Notes: generated by a model not told the origin, from the sequence alone. 64,000 nucleotides of DNA from Novosphingobium pokkalii (GCF_014652855.1 NZ_BMZP01000021.1:17177-81176), one strand, 5' to 3'; positions 1 through 9,394 are shown, counted from the stretch's first letter. Numbers and translations: made by a program.

Positions 1-2
1 CG

Positions 3-908
3 AGCGATCGCTACCCGCTGGCTGCCTTTGCGGGCGAAAAACCGCCAGCTCCCGAATGGTACAGGCGTGTCATGGCGGACCTGCCCGAGGTCGGCACGGT
101 CGAAGTGGACAAGACCGCTATCGAGTTCCTGACCTGGGGAGATATCGGCAAGCCGGGTCTCCTCCTGATCCATGGCAACTTCGCGCACGCCCATTGGTGG
201 GGGCCGCTCTCGCCACTTCTGGGGCGCGACTATCGCGTCTGCGCCATGTCGCTGGCAGGTATGGGCGGATCGGGCTGGCGCACCACCTACTCCGTCGAGG
301 TCCAGGTGCAGGAAGCCTTCGCCGCAGCTCAGGCGGCGCAGCTGTTCGCGGCAGCCGAGCGTCCCACGGTGATCGCCCATAGCTTCGGCGCGGAGCCAGC
401 CATCTTCCTGGCGGCGCGCATCGGCGAACGCTTCAGCCGGGCACTGCTGCTCGATTGCGGCGTCGCTCCGACTACCGAGCAGGAAACGCTGACGACTAGA
501 GGGCGAAGCTACCCGACCATTGCGGATGCGCTGGCACGATTTCGGCTCGCACCGCCGCAGCACCATCGCAACCTCTTCATCCTCGACGACATCGCGCGCA
601 AAGGGCTCGTCCAGACCGACGACGGCGCCTGGCGGTGGCGGTTCGACCCCCACTTCTGGTCCAATCTCGAGGCCTATGACGGATGGAGCACACTAGCCGC
701 ACCCAAATGCCCCCTGGCTTTCATCTATGGAGAGGACTCCACGCTCGTCACCCCGGAACTTGTCGTTCTTCAGCAGCAGCAAGCGCCCAAGGGCACGCCG
801 TTCATTCCCATCGTCGGCGCCGGACACCACCTGATGATCGACCAGCCCTTTGCTGTGTACGCGGCAATCCGTGGGGTGATCGAGGAAGCGCGCCGGACAC
901 AGGTATGA
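3..908 (+). CDS. alpha/beta hydrolase, 5' end outside window
   Basis: Serine hydrolase of the alpha/beta-hydrolase fold, probably cleaving an ester, lactone or C-C bond of a pathway intermediate in the cytoplasm. An ATG at 72 gives 278 residues, but the frame is open back to base 3. Those 23 extra codons align with the N-terminal part of the paralogous hydrolase at 46386-47375, so I infer that the true start lies upstream of the window. Numbered from the ATG at 72, the oxyanion loop is HGNFAH (34-39), the nucleophile elbow AHSFGA has Ser104, and GAGHHL gives His252. Asp222 in YGEDS is the likely acid, although its spacing is not quite canonical. The hydrolase fold is certain; the substrate is unknown. 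Confidence 0.85.
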   Translation, partial: SDRYPLAAFAGEKPPAPEWYRRVMADLPEVGTVEVDKTAIEFLTWGDIGKPGLLLIHGNFAHAHWWGPLSPLLGRDYRVCAMSLAGMGGSGWRTTYSVEVQVQEAFAAAQAAQLFAAAERPTVIAHSFGAEPAIFLAARIGERFSRALLLDCGVAPTTEQETLTTRGRSYPTIADALARFRLAPPQHHRNLFILDDIARKGLVQTDDGAWRWRFDPHFWSNLEAYDGWSTLAAPKCPLAFIYGEDSTLVTPELVVLQQQQAPKGTPFIPIVGAGHHLMIDQPFAVYAAIRGVIEEARRTQV

Positions 909-1056
909 GGGATCACCGACGGCCTGGCGAGCCCGGCACGAGGAGACAATAGCTACCGCCGACACGGGGTTGAGAGCGCCCATAGAGGCCGACATTCTTG
1001 TCAAGAACCCGCATTCATGCCGCCGACCGACGCCCAGACGGCATCGCCGGGGACCA

Positions 1057-2709
1057 TCACGCTCTCCGATCCTCCAGTACCATGGCCGATGCCTTTTCCG
1101 CGATCATGACCACCGCTGCGTTCGTGTTTCCCGAGATGATCCGGGGCATGACGGAGGCGTCGACCACGCGCAGCCGGCCGACTCCGCGCACCGCGAGCCG
1201 CGGCGTCACCACCGCGCCCTCCGCGCCCATGCGGCAAGTGCCCACATAATGATAGATGGAGCCGCCGGTCTGCCGGGCATGGTCGAGGATTTCATCGTCG
1301 GTCATTGCATCGAAGGCGGGCCGGGTCGGCAGCACGAGCGCGTCGGCAATAGCCGGCTGGGCCAGAATGCTGCGCGCTAGCCGGATGCCGGCAATCGTCG
1401 TCTGCTGATCGTACGGATCAGAAAGGTAATTGGTCATGATGGCCGGATGTTGCGCCGGATCGGCCGAGCGTATTCGAACATACCCCACCGAGCGCGGCCG
1501 GACCGGGTGGCCGCCGATCGTAACGCCGGGCCGAGCATCCAGAATCGTGTGGCCTGCCGCCAACGTCCTCGGCACGTCCGTGCTCGCCGGACTGCTGAAG
1601 AACTGATAGTCTGGTAGATCGAGCGACGGTCTCGACTTGGCAATGGCCGTGAGATGCGCCGCCGCGCCCGCCAATAGGCCGCGCCGGAACAAGCCATATT
1701 GGATCACCGAACCGACCAGCCCAAGCCCACGCGACCGGGCATTCAGACTGGGCGAACCGGGCTTGAGTGTGGCGCGCAGCTGCACGATGTAGTGGTCCTG
1801 CAAGTTCTCGCCGACGTCGGGCGACGCATGCACCACCGGAATACCGTGGCTACGCAGCAGATCCGGATCGCCGATGCCGGACAACTGGAGCAGCTGCGGG
1901 CTGTTGAAGGCACCGCCTGCAAGAATTACCTCGACCCTAGCGCGAAGGAACTTGGTAGTGCCCTGATGGTCGATCTCCACGCCCACCGCCTCGCCATTTT
2001 CGATGCGCACGCGCTGCGCCAGCGCATGGGTAAGAATGGTCAGGTTGCGGCGGTGCCGTACCGGGTGCAAATATGCAGCGGCGCCGGACTGCCGGCGCCC
2101 GCGCCGGATCGTGCTTTGGACGAAGCTGACGCCTTCATGATCGCCGGAACACAGATCGTCAGTGGCGGGGATTCCCGCTTGGATGAAGGCTTCACGCAGG
2201 CGTAGGGTCATCGGGTGGCGAAGCGTCGAATCCCCCACTGCCAGCGGACCATCATCGCCGTGCCACTCGTCGGCACCGCGCTCCTGCCGCTCTGCCGCCC
2301 GGAAATAGGGTAGGACGTCGGACCAGGACCAGCCTTCGCAACCGAGTTGGCGCCATCCTTCATAATCTTGCGGCAAGCCGCGGACATAGATCATACCGTT
2401 GATTGCCGACGATCCCCCCAGCACCTTGCCGCGGGCGAGTGCGAAGGTGCGATTCGCCACATGAGGATCGGGTTCGCTGACGAAGCCCCAGTTGAGGGCG
2501 GGATCGTTTGAGACATGGCTGAAACCAGCCGGAATGCCGATCATGAATCGACTCTTGAGGTGGCGTGGCTCGGCGAGCAGCCTGTCGTCGCTCCCCGCCT
2601 CCAGCACGATGACCTTTACGGACGAATCAGCACTCAGCCGGTTGGCCAGAACGCAACCCGCCGATCCTGCGCCCACGATGACGTAATCGGCCTCCAGAAC
2701 CTCGTGCAT
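1057..2709 (-). CDS. GMC-family FAD oxidoreductase (choline/alcohol dehydrogenase-like)
   Basis: Flavin-dependent alcohol oxidation, about 550 residues, the usual GMC size. Visible motifs are the FAD dinucleotide motif GAGSAG (residues 13-18), the first GMC signature around 94-108 (GKVLGGSSAIN), and the second signature GGAFNSPQLLQLSGIG. The C-terminal active-site pair is His487 in HYVGTCRMG and Asn530 in GNTNA. The ATG at 2709 is preceded by AAGGGAGAGG about 15 bases upstream. A GTG at 2724 lies nearer that sequence and is an alternative start. It is divergent from the amidohydrolase at 2912, and the shared gap holds a TTGACA-N4-TGTCAA operator. A role in oxidising a hydroxyl of the substrate is inferred. 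Confidence 0.88.
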   Translation of the reverse strand: MHEVLEADYVIVGAGSAGCVLANRLSADSSVKVIVLEAGSDDRLLAEPRHLKSRFMIGIPAGFSHVSNDPALNWGFVSEPDPHVANRTFALARGKVLGGSSAINGMIYVRGLPQDYEGWRQLGCEGWSWSDVLPYFRAAERQERGADEWHGDDGPLAVGDSTLRHPMTLRLREAFIQAGIPATDDLCSGDHEGVSFVQSTIRRGRRQSGAAAYLHPVRHRRNLTILTHALAQRVRIENGEAVGVEIDHQGTTKFLRARVEVILAGGAFNSPQLLQLSGIGDPDLLRSHGIPVVHASPDVGENLQDHYIVQLRATLKPGSPSLNARSRGLGLVGSVIQYGLFRRGLLAGAAAHLTAIAKSRPSLDLPDYQFFSSPASTDVPRTLAAGHTILDARPGVTIGGHPVRPRSVGYVRIRSADPAQHPAIMTNYLSDPYDQQTTIAGIRLARSILAQPAIADALVLPTRPAFDAMTDDEILDHARQTGGSIYHYVGTCRMGAEGAVVTPRLAVRGVGRLRVVDASVMPRIISGNTNAAVVMIAEKASAMVLEDRRA

Positions 2710-2766
2710 GCGCGCGCCCACCGGCCTCTCCCTTCTCGTTCTTGCCAGTCCGGCCATTCCAGAGTA

Positions 2767-2782
2767 TTGACACTACTGTCAA
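2767..2782. promoter_or_regulatory. TTGACA-N4-TGTCAA operator (site 1)
   Basis: TTGACACTACTGTCAA is a perfect 6-bp inverted repeat with a 4-bp spacer. It lies between the divergent GMC oxidoreductase and amidohydrolase genes. The left half equals the sigma-70 -35 hexamer on both strands, so a bound repressor could block both promoters. It is one member of the recurrent family described in the findings. Confidence 0.7.
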
Positions 2783-2911
2783 GGAACGTCGTCACACGTT
2801 TCGCCACTGGCGGGTGGCTGCGCTGATCGCGACCGGCGCTGGTCCAGGATCGAGGGCCAGGGCGGCAAGCGGCGCGGCGATTCACGCCGGCGTTGGTCAA
2901 TCAAGGAGAGT

Positions 2912-4642
2912 ATGATGGCTGAATTCGACCTCGTCATCCGGGGGGGCACCGTGGTTGACGGACGCGGTGGCGCACCCTTCGCGGCGGACCTGGCCATTAC
3001 CGACGGGATTATCGTCGATATCGGCAGAATCGATGGCCGCGGTCGAAAGGAAATCGACGCGCAGGGCGCCTATGTTACCCCCGGCTTCGTCGACGTTCAC
3101 ACCCATTATGACGGCCAGGTGACGTGGGAAAGCACGCTCTCGCCTTCCTCCAATCATGGGGTCACTACGGTGGTCATGGGGAATTGCGGTGTCGGGTTTG
3201 CACCCACGCGTAGTGCCGATCACGAATTGGTAATCAAGCTCATGGAGGGCGTGGAAGACGTTCCCGAAGTGGTCATGGCCGAAGGCGTGCCGTGGAACTG
3301 GGAAACCTTCCCCGAATATCTCGACGCGCTCGACGAGCGCGAGGCCGATGTCGACTTCGCGACCCAAATCCCGCACAGTCCGCTGCGCGTGTTCGTGATG
3401 GGGGAGCGCGGCGCCAATATCGAGCCGGCAACCGAGGAAGACCTTGCCCGCATGCGCGATCTCGTCGCGGAGGCCGTGCGGGCCGGCGCGCTCGGAGTTT
3501 CGACCTCGCGCAATCTGTTCCACCGCTTCCGCAGCGGCGAACTGGCGCCGTCGGTTGGCGTGCATGAGCGCGAACTGCTGGAACTCGGGCGCGGACTTGG
3601 CGATGCGGGCAGCGGCGTGTTCCAGCTCATTCCCTATCTACACGGTGCCCCCGAGGACGAAATCCGGATATTCGGCGAAATCGCCGAAGCCTCGCAGCGG
3701 CCGATAAACTATAGCCTCATCGCCTTTGGTGACAATTGGCAGAAATATGTCGACGGTGTGCAGAAACTCGTCGATCGGGGGCTCGACGTGCGCGCCCAGT
3801 TCATGGCGCGCCCGATCGGGATGCTGTTCGGGCTCGATCTCAGCTTCCACCCCTTCTGCCTCAACCCGAGCTATCGCCCGCTTGCCAACCTGCCACTCGC
3901 GGAAAAGGTGGCGCGGATGCGAGATCCGGAACTGCGGGCGCGGATCCTTTCAGAACAGCCGGAAGATCCCAATCCCGGCTTCGTGGAAACGGTGCAGCTA
4001 AAGGGCACGCTGTACTTCATGGACGAATCGGCGAACTATAATTTCGGGGACAAGGACAATCTCATGCTCAAGGCCGAGCGTGAGGGTCGGCCGGTCGACG
4101 AAGTGATCTATGATGCCCTGCTCGAGGATGACGGCCATGCCATCCTGTGCCGCTATGCGGCCGACCTGAACACCTATCTGAAGAACACCGCAGGCTTCTT
4201 CGGGGGACCCTTGACGATCCCGGCACTCGGCGATGGCGGCGCGCATTATGGCATGATCTGCGATGCTGCCTTCACCACCTATCTGCTCGAACAGCGGGTG
4301 GGCCAGCTGGGCGTGACGCTGCCGCACGCCATCCAGTCGATCACTAGCCGTGCAGCGGAATCCGTGGGACTGCTCGACCGCGGCGTGCTCGCCCCCGGCT
4401 ACAAGGCCGATGTGAACGTGATCGATATGAACCGCATCAAGCTGCATCGACCGGTGGTCAAGGCCGATCTGCCCGCCGGCGGCAAGCGCCTGACACAGCG
4501 CTCGGACGGGTATCTGGCCACGATCGTGAGCGGCACCGTGACCTATGAGCGCGGCGAGCCGACCGGCGCGCTGCCCGGCCGCCTGGTGCGCGGCCAAAGG
4601 ACCGCACCGGCCCCAGTGCGGCAACCCGCACTGGCCGACTGA
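2912..4642 (+). CDS. amidohydrolase, N-acyl-D-amino-acid deacylase-like
   Basis: Metal-dependent hydrolase of the amidohydrolase superfamily, 576 residues, matching the D-aminoacylase-like subgroup in length. Visible metal ligands are His63 and His65 in VDVHTHYDG and Asp441 in GDGGAHYG. A short beta-sandwich segment surrounds the core (IRGGTVVDGRG at the start, ADVNVIDMNRI near the end). AAGGAGAGT directly precedes the ATG-ATG start. The next gene, a DUF2889 protein, follows by about 30 bases, so the two probably form an operon under operator site 1. Members of this subgroup in degradation clusters are often misnamed deacylases. A role in opening a cyclic amide, ester or C-C bond is possible, but the substrate cannot be read from the sequence. 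Confidence 0.85.
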   Translation: MMAEFDLVIRGGTVVDGRGGAPFAADLAITDGIIVDIGRIDGRGRKEIDAQGAYVTPGFVDVHTHYDGQVTWESTLSPSSNHGVTTVVMGNCGVGFAPTRSADHELVIKLMEGVEDVPEVVMAEGVPWNWETFPEYLDALDEREADVDFATQIPHSPLRVFVMGERGANIEPATEEDLARMRDLVAEAVRAGALGVSTSRNLFHRFRSGELAPSVGVHERELLELGRGLGDAGSGVFQLIPYLHGAPEDEIRIFGEIAEASQRPINYSLIAFGDNWQKYVDGVQKLVDRGLDVRAQFMARPIGMLFGLDLSFHPFCLNPSYRPLANLPLAEKVARMRDPELRARILSEQPEDPNPGFVETVQLKGTLYFMDESANYNFGDKDNLMLKAEREGRPVDEVIYDALLEDDGHAILCRYAADLNTYLKNTAGFFGGPLTIPALGDGGAHYGMICDAAFTTYLLEQRVGQLGVTLPHAIQSITSRAAESVGLLDRGVLAPGYKADVNVIDMNRIKLHRPVVKADLPAGGKRLTQRSDGYLATIVSGTVTYERGEPTGALPGRLVRGQRTAPAPVRQPALAD

Positions 4643-4675
4643 TCGAGCAAGCGAGTGCCGCTGGAAAGGACGACC

Positions 4676-5671
4676 GTGTCGAAGCCGCAGCAGTTTCCGA
4701 TCGCCCGCCAGTCTGCAGGTCTACCACCCCCGCGCCGCCCTGGATCGATCCGCAGGACCACGACGATCGACTCGCACTGGCCGAACGGACGACACGCGCC
4801 CTGGCGCATGATTGGTCGCGGTCGCGACTTCCTCACGCCGACGGAGGGCGACACGTGCATCATGGCCGAAGGCAGCTTCGACCTCTTGTCATCGCCGCGC
4901 CGCGAAATCCTGGAATTACAGGTCGCGCCGCCACACCCGGGCGCGGCGGAATTGGTGGGAATCCGTGCTGGCGGCGCCAGTCGCGGACGGCTGAACGAGG
5001 CACTCGCGGACGCACGCGCTTCGGTGCTGTTCCAGCTCCTCGACGATTTTCCCGGGGCCAGTCTGGTTGCGCCCTGGGCATGGTCGCGCTGGACGTCCGA
5101 GTGGCCCGAGGCAACTTCTGGCGCGAGCGAGACGCCGAGGGCCGCGGACATGGAAGATATCTGCACCGGCTTCGCGGCCGGATCGAGCGCGTTCGCAGAC
5201 GATGGCAACATCAATTTCGGCAGACAGTCGAGTGCGCCAGTCGCGGATCTGGACGCCTCCGCCGATCCGCTGGGCTGGCATCCGTTGCTGTCGGTACGCG
5301 GCCCAGCGATGCGCCGGGCGCGGCGGCTCGACCTGTGGCGCGAAGGCGGGGTGCTGAAGGCGGACATCGGCTTTCAGGACAGTGCCACCATGCCGGACGG
5401 CGAGCGTAGCGCCGTCCATGAATATCGCGTCTTTGCCGAAATCGACCTAAAGGACGGCCTGCTGACCCGGATCGAGGCCGAGGCGCTGATCCTGCCCTAT
5501 GCCGAATGCCCCGGAGCCGCGCTGGAGATCGGCCGGCTCGTCGGCCAGCCGGTGGATGGGTTGCGCGCAGCCGTACCGGTCACTCTAGCCGGGCCGCTCG
5601 GTTGCACCCATCTCAACGATGTAGCCCGCTCGCTTGCAGGCGTCTCCGAACTTGCAAAGGCGGTGCCCTGA
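4676..5671 (+). CDS. DUF2889 family protein
   Basis: A 331-residue protein whose C-terminal segment (LPYAECPGAA ... GCTHLNDVARSLA) has the hallmark of the DUF2889 family, which I know from fatty-acid and steroid degradation neighbourhoods but which has no established reaction. The N-terminal part (RRTTTIDSHWPNGR, then GRGRDFLTP) is also family-like. I chose the GTG at 4676 because GGAAAGG sits just upstream; an in-frame GTG at 4655 would add seven residues. A later ATG at 4863 would delete the conserved N-terminus. It is co-directional with the preceding amidohydrolase, and a hairpin follows the stop. Function unknown. Confidence 0.75.
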   Translation: MSKPQQFPIARQSAGLPPPRRPGSIRRTTTIDSHWPNGRHAPWRMIGRGRDFLTPTEGDTCIMAEGSFDLLSSPRREILELQVAPPHPGAAELVGIRAGGASRGRLNEALADARASVLFQLLDDFPGASLVAPWAWSRWTSEWPEATSGASETPRAADMEDICTGFAAGSSAFADDGNINFGRQSSAPVADLDASADPLGWHPLLSVRGPAMRRARRLDLWREGGVLKADIGFQDSATMPDGERSAVHEYRVFAEIDLKDGLLTRIEAEALILPYAECPGAALEIGRLVGQPVDGLRAAVPVTLAGPLGCTHLNDVARSLAGVSELAKAVP

Positions 5672-5677
5672 GCCGAG

Positions 5678-5708
5678 GCCGTTGCCGACGCTTGAAGCTG
5701 GCAACGGC
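5678..5708. terminator. hairpin between convergent gene and pseudogene
   Basis: GCCGTTGCC (5678-5686) and GGCAACGGC (5700-5708) form a perfect 9-bp stem with a 13-base loop just after the DUF2889 stop and before the 3' end of the TonB receptor remnant. No T-run follows, so intrinsic termination is only possible. Confidence 0.4.
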
Positions 5709-5716
5709 GCGAGACC

Positions 5717-6465
5717 CTAGAGCCGGACCTGTAGCTCCGCCGCGATCGTGGCCGGTCGGGCGATGACGGCACGCGTGCCGGCACCGGCGATGGCGATGGC
5801 CTGGTTGTACTTGCGATCGAACACGTTGTTGCCGACGAGCGAGACGCGCACCTTCTCGCCAGGCCAGATCCATGTCGCCTGTACATTGGTGACGTTATAA
5901 GCCCGCTCGCGCACGGTGTTCGCCCGATCCCAATAGAAGGAACCGCTGAAATAGCTGTTGCCTGACAGCTGAATTTTCGATGCCCCCACCGCAACAGTGT
6001 AGTTAGCGCTCAAGCTCAACGTATAATCTGGCTGACGGACCATCTTGTTACCGGACGCCGACACGTTGCTCTGGACGTTCCCGTTCGCCGCGCCATTCAA
6101 GGGATTGATGACCGTCGACGGTGTGAGCGCGATCGCCCCAGGGAAGCTATCGTACCGCGCGTGGGAATAGGCAGCGCTAGCGGTCAGACGCAGCCCCTCG
6201 GCCACGGTGAAGGAGAGATCGCCGTCGATTCCGGTGATCTTCGCGGTGGCAGCATTCTGCAGCCGGGTGATGGCAGCGGCTCCGGATCGACGGCCGCAAT
6301 CGCCGCCGTCGACGAGGGGTAGCTGCTGGAATTATAGGCCCCGCTTTTGAAGCCTTGACTGAATGTAACATAGACGTTCAGCCGATCGGCGAGTGCATAG
6401 CGAACCGAGACCCGCGGCGTGAAACTATCCCGGCTCTTGTCCAGAACGAACGCCTGCGTGGGGGG
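5717..6465 (-). pseudogene. TonB-dependent receptor remnant (C-terminal barrel, internally deleted)
   Basis: The 3' end encodes a typical receptor C-terminus: LSLSANYTV, WDRANTVRERAYNVTN, VSLVGNNVFDRKYN, and a final aromatic-poor LQVRL end. Upstream in another frame lies FTPRVSVRYALADRLNVYV followed by TFSQGFKSGAYN, also receptor barrel. The two frames meet near 6275-6290, where VDPE is followed at once by ITRLQNAATAKITG. In intact receptors I would expect a few dozen more residues there (the VDPE-to-barrel strand segment). The plug domain and most of the barrel are missing on the other side, where the TetR promoter begins. So this is a decayed outer-membrane uptake gene with 5' truncation, internal deletion and frameshift. 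Family assignment is sure; exact edges are approximate. Confidence 0.8.
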
Positions 6466-6508
6466 TGCCAGGCGTGGCAAGAACCCGCAGAAACTCCCTT
6501 GCACATTA

Positions 6509-6524
6509 GATACAATACTGTATC
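6509..6524. promoter_or_regulatory. GATACA-N4-TGTATC palindrome, likely autoregulatory operator
   Basis: GATACAATACTGTATC has perfect 6-bp arms and a 4-bp spacer and ends nine bases before the ATG of the TetR gene at 6534. It has the same geometry as the TTGACA-N4-TGTCAA family but a different sequence, so this TetR probably reads its own operator. Confidence 0.55.
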
Positions 6525-6533
6525 CAGATACAC

Positions 6534-7157
6534 ATGCGCACACTAAGGAAGACCCGAAGCGAGCAGCAGGCACTCACGCGAGCACATCTGAGGCAGGCGG
6601 CACAGCACGAGTTCGCGTTCCGGGGCGTGAGCGCAACATCCATCGACCGCATTAGTGAATCGGCCGGCTTTTCGCGCGGAGCATTTTATTCGAATTATGC
6701 GGGAAAGCATGATTTGCTGCTGGAGTTGCTGGAAGAGCACCAGACGCAGGAAATTGAGGCGTGGCAGACGCTGCTCGCAGCCGAGGGTTCGTTCGACGAC
6801 CTTTTGCCAATCTTGCAAGCGCGCTTCGACGCCTTCGCGCTGAACACAAACTTATTCCTGTTCGACTTTGAGTTGCGCCTGGAAGCCATGCGCAACCCTG
6901 ACATTTCAGAACGGTACAGTATGCATCTCTCCAGAATCTGCGAACGCGCAGATGCACTGGCAGCCGCATTGATCAGGCGCTCTGGCGCTACCCACTTATC
7001 CACCAGCTTCCTCAGCATGGCCCTTCGCTCCTTCTGCCCCCAATTGGCGGTAGAGATGCGCCTTGGGCTAGGAAGCAATGGCGAGAGCCCGGGCACACGG
7101 CTTGTGGCACTTCTAGCCGAGCTGCTCGGCATAGAGCGAGGTGCGCCCTCGACGTGA
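6534..7157 (+). CDS. TetR-family regulator
   Basis: A 207-residue repressor with an N-terminal TetR helix-turn-helix at about residues 15-60 (AAQHEFAFRGVSATSIDRIS, then GFSRGAFYSNYAGKHDLL) and a divergent helical ligand domain. The gene and its leader are visibly less GC-rich than neighbours, which hints at separate ancestry. The start lies just behind the palindrome at 6509-6524, which suggests autoregulation. The P450 start is about 60 bases beyond its stop and co-directional, so the regulator may control the P450 or be co-transcribed with it. Its ligand is unknown. Confidence 0.88.
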   Translation: MRTLRKTRSEQQALTRAHLRQAAQHEFAFRGVSATSIDRISESAGFSRGAFYSNYAGKHDLLLELLEEHQTQEIEAWQTLLAAEGSFDDLLPILQARFDAFALNTNLFLFDFELRLEAMRNPDISERYSMHLSRICERADALAAALIRRSGATHLSTSFLSMALRSFCPQLAVEMRLGLGSNGESPGTRLVALLAELLGIERGAPST

Positions 7158-7216
7158 CGATTCCGCACCGGCGAATCCGGAATGGCGATGCATCAAGAAA
7201 TGACTTCGAGGCTGGT

Positions 7217-8419
7217 ATGGCAATTGCCCTCAAAACTACCGTTCCCGATCACGTTCCTCCGCATCTTGTCGTCGAGTATGACGTTTGGTCGGAGCCGACC
7301 AACCCTCCGGATGTGCAGTTCGCCATGGTGAACAGGTTGCACGCCGGTCTCCCGGACATCATTTACACACCTTGCAATGGCGGTCACTGGATCGTCTCTC
7401 GCATGGATCATGTCACCAAGCTGGTCCGCGACACCGAGGTCTTTTCCAGCGCGTCATCCAGTGCCATGCCGCCGTCGCTCGAATTTCGGCTGCCGCCGCA
7501 GGACTTGGATCCACCCGCGCATATCAAATATCGTAAGCTGCTGCTGCAGTTCCTCGCACCCAAGGACCTGTCCAAACAGGCGCCGCATGTGCTGGCTCTC
7601 TGTACGCGCCTCATCGACGGCCTCGCTGGACGCAATGGCTGTGAGTTCAAGAGCGAAATCGCCGTGCAGCTGCCGGTGTCGATTTTTCTTGCTGTCATGG
7701 ACTGGGACGTTTCACGCCTGCGGGAATTCGTCGGCTGGACCATCGACATCATCTCCAGCAACGATCTGGCGCGCGTGCAAGCGTCGCTTCCCAAGCTTCG
7801 CGCCTATCTCGACGGCGAAATCGAACGCCGCAGGGCAAGCCCCGGCGATGATCCGATCAGCCTTCTACTTGCGTCAGAGGTCGATGGCGTCCCCCTATCG
7901 GACAAGCGCGTTCAGGAGATCGCCACACTGTTGTTCACCGCCGGCACGGACACAGTCACCAATGCCCTCACCTTTGCAATGTCACATCTCGCCAAGGACG
8001 TCGCGCTCCAGCAACGGCTTCGCGCTCACCCCGACGAGATCGACGGAGCGGTCGAGGAATTGCTACGGCGCTATTCCTTCGTGAACGTTTATCGTCGCGT
8101 GGCGCGGGATGTCCTGTTCGAAGGCGTTCAAATGCGCGCTGGAGACCGGGTGCTGGTAAGCCTTGCTGCGGCAAGCAACGATGCGCGGTGGGTCGAGAAC
8201 CCGAACCATGTGGATCTATCCAGGGGCCGCTGCCAGCATGTGGCGTTCAACACCGGCCCTCATGCCTGCATCGGGGCACCGTTGGCGCGGCTTGAGTTGC
8301 GCATTTTTCTCGCCGAATGGCTGAAGCGCATGCCGGACATACGGCTCGCGGACGGGTTCGCGCCCAACCAGCGCGGCGGAGCAGTAATGGGGGTGGAATC
8401 GCTAGAGATACGTTGGTGA
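7217..8419 (+). CDS. cytochrome P450
   Basis: Soluble bacterial P450 monooxygenase of 400 residues; it would hydroxylate the substrate using external ferredoxin and reductase, neither of which is in the window. The I-helix oxygen motif AGTDT is at 242-246, the K-helix ExxR is Glu281-Arg284, and the heme loop FNTGPHACIG places the proximal Cys at 351. A GTG at 7154 would add 21 residues, but the ATG at 7217 with GAGG about eight bases upstream fits the family N-terminus (HVPPHLVVEYDV). The truncated P450 at 62737 starts with a similar HVPP-x-x-x-x-x-YD pattern. Both P450s may act early in the pathway; regiochemistry cannot be read. Confidence 0.93.
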   Translation: MAIALKTTVPDHVPPHLVVEYDVWSEPTNPPDVQFAMVNRLHAGLPDIIYTPCNGGHWIVSRMDHVTKLVRDTEVFSSASSSAMPPSLEFRLPPQDLDPPAHIKYRKLLLQFLAPKDLSKQAPHVLALCTRLIDGLAGRNGCEFKSEIAVQLPVSIFLAVMDWDVSRLREFVGWTIDIISSNDLARVQASLPKLRAYLDGEIERRRASPGDDPISLLLASEVDGVPLSDKRVQEIATLLFTAGTDTVTNALTFAMSHLAKDVALQQRLRAHPDEIDGAVEELLRRYSFVNVYRRVARDVLFEGVQMRAGDRVLVSLAAASNDARWVENPNHVDLSRGRCQHVAFNTGPHACIGAPLARLELRIFLAEWLKRMPDIRLADGFAPNQRGGAVMGVESLEIRW

Positions 8420-8578
8420 AAAAGAGCACGTTTCGATCGAACGATGATGCGCTACGCATTCGCCCCCAAATGAACGCGCGGTCGCGCCCTCCGAGGGCTC
8501 AACTGCGATAATCATTGCCAACTCTGGCCAGAGACGGGATTGCAGTCTGCGGCCGCAACTATGGCAGATCGCATTTGC

Positions 8579-9394
8579 TCAAGCCTTTTTTGTCCGCTTG
8601 GCGGGAGGCACAGGAGCAGCCTTCTTGGCGGCAGCGGCGGCAGCCTTGGCGGCAGACTCCGCTTTCGGCTTAGCGCGAGGCTTGGTCTTCCGCTTAGGCT
8701 CAGCCTGAGCGGGCCGCAGCATGGCGGCGAGCATGCGAGCCAAGCCTTGGTGCACATCGGAGGCTTCGAGCGGTGCCTTGGTGATGCGCCAGTGATACCA
8801 GAAGCGATCGAGCAGCGCCATCAGCGCGAGGCCCTGCACATGTGGTTCCTCGTCGGTCGGCGCCCCCAGCTTGCGCATTGCGTCGCTCGCCAGCCGTGCC
8901 GCACGCATCGAGCCGCGCATGCCCAGTTCCCGCAATTGCTCGTCAGAGCGCGCCGCCTGCAGCCACACCAGCATGTAGCCGCCATGGTCCTCGAGAAAAT
9001 CGAAATAGCGCTGCACCCAGGCACTAATGTCGTCAAGATCCCAATCCTGGCGCAGATCGCCGAGCGAACTCAGGATCGAGAAGCTGGTCGCGACGCCCGA
9101 ACTGCCCATTTCGCGCAGCAACTCGCTCTTCGACGAGAAATAGGTATAGACAGACGCGCGCGAGACCCCCGCGGCCTCGGCGATGCTGTCGATCGAGGTG
9201 GCGTCATAGCCCTGCTTCAGGAAGGTCTGCCGGGCCGTGTTGAGCAAATGCTCGCGCGTGCGCAGCGCCCGCGTGCCCACCGTCGGTCCCTGGCGGCCGG
9301 CTCCGTTCGCACTCCGGGCGCGATGAACGAAGGACAGGTCTTCCTCCCGTTGCGGTTGGCGCGCTTGCACCTCAGGTGTTTCAGACTTCGTCAC
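8579..9394 (-). CDS. TetR-family regulator with Lys/Ala-rich C-terminal tail
   Basis: A 271-residue TetR protein. A basic leader of about 45 residues is followed by the helix-turn-helix (ATSIDSIAEAAGVSRASVYT, then YFSSK), then a ligand domain containing ALLDRFWYHW. The last 45 or so residues are a low-complexity tail of Lys, Ala and Pro resembling histone-H1-like DNA-binding tails. It is a clear paralogue of the TetR at 16391, sharing ASxYTYFSSK and DRFWYHW. The probable operator ACGACACGGTTGTCAA lies about 100 bases upstream. Both paralogues flank the six-gene leftward operon. I infer that this is a candidate reader of the TTGACA-N4-TGTCAA family. Confidence 0.87.
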   Translation of the reverse strand: MTKSETPEVQARQPQREEDLSFVHRARSANGAGRQGPTVGTRALRTREHLLNTARQTFLKQGYDATSIDSIAEAAGVSRASVYTYFSSKSELLREMGSSGVATSFSILSSLGDLRQDWDLDDISAWVQRYFDFLEDHGGYMLVWLQAARSDEQLRELGMRGSMRAARLASDAMRKLGAPTDEEPHVQGLALMALLDRFWYHWRITKAPLEASDVHQGLARMLAAMLRPAQAEPKRKTKPRAKPKAESAAKAAAAAAKKAAPVPPAKRTKKA

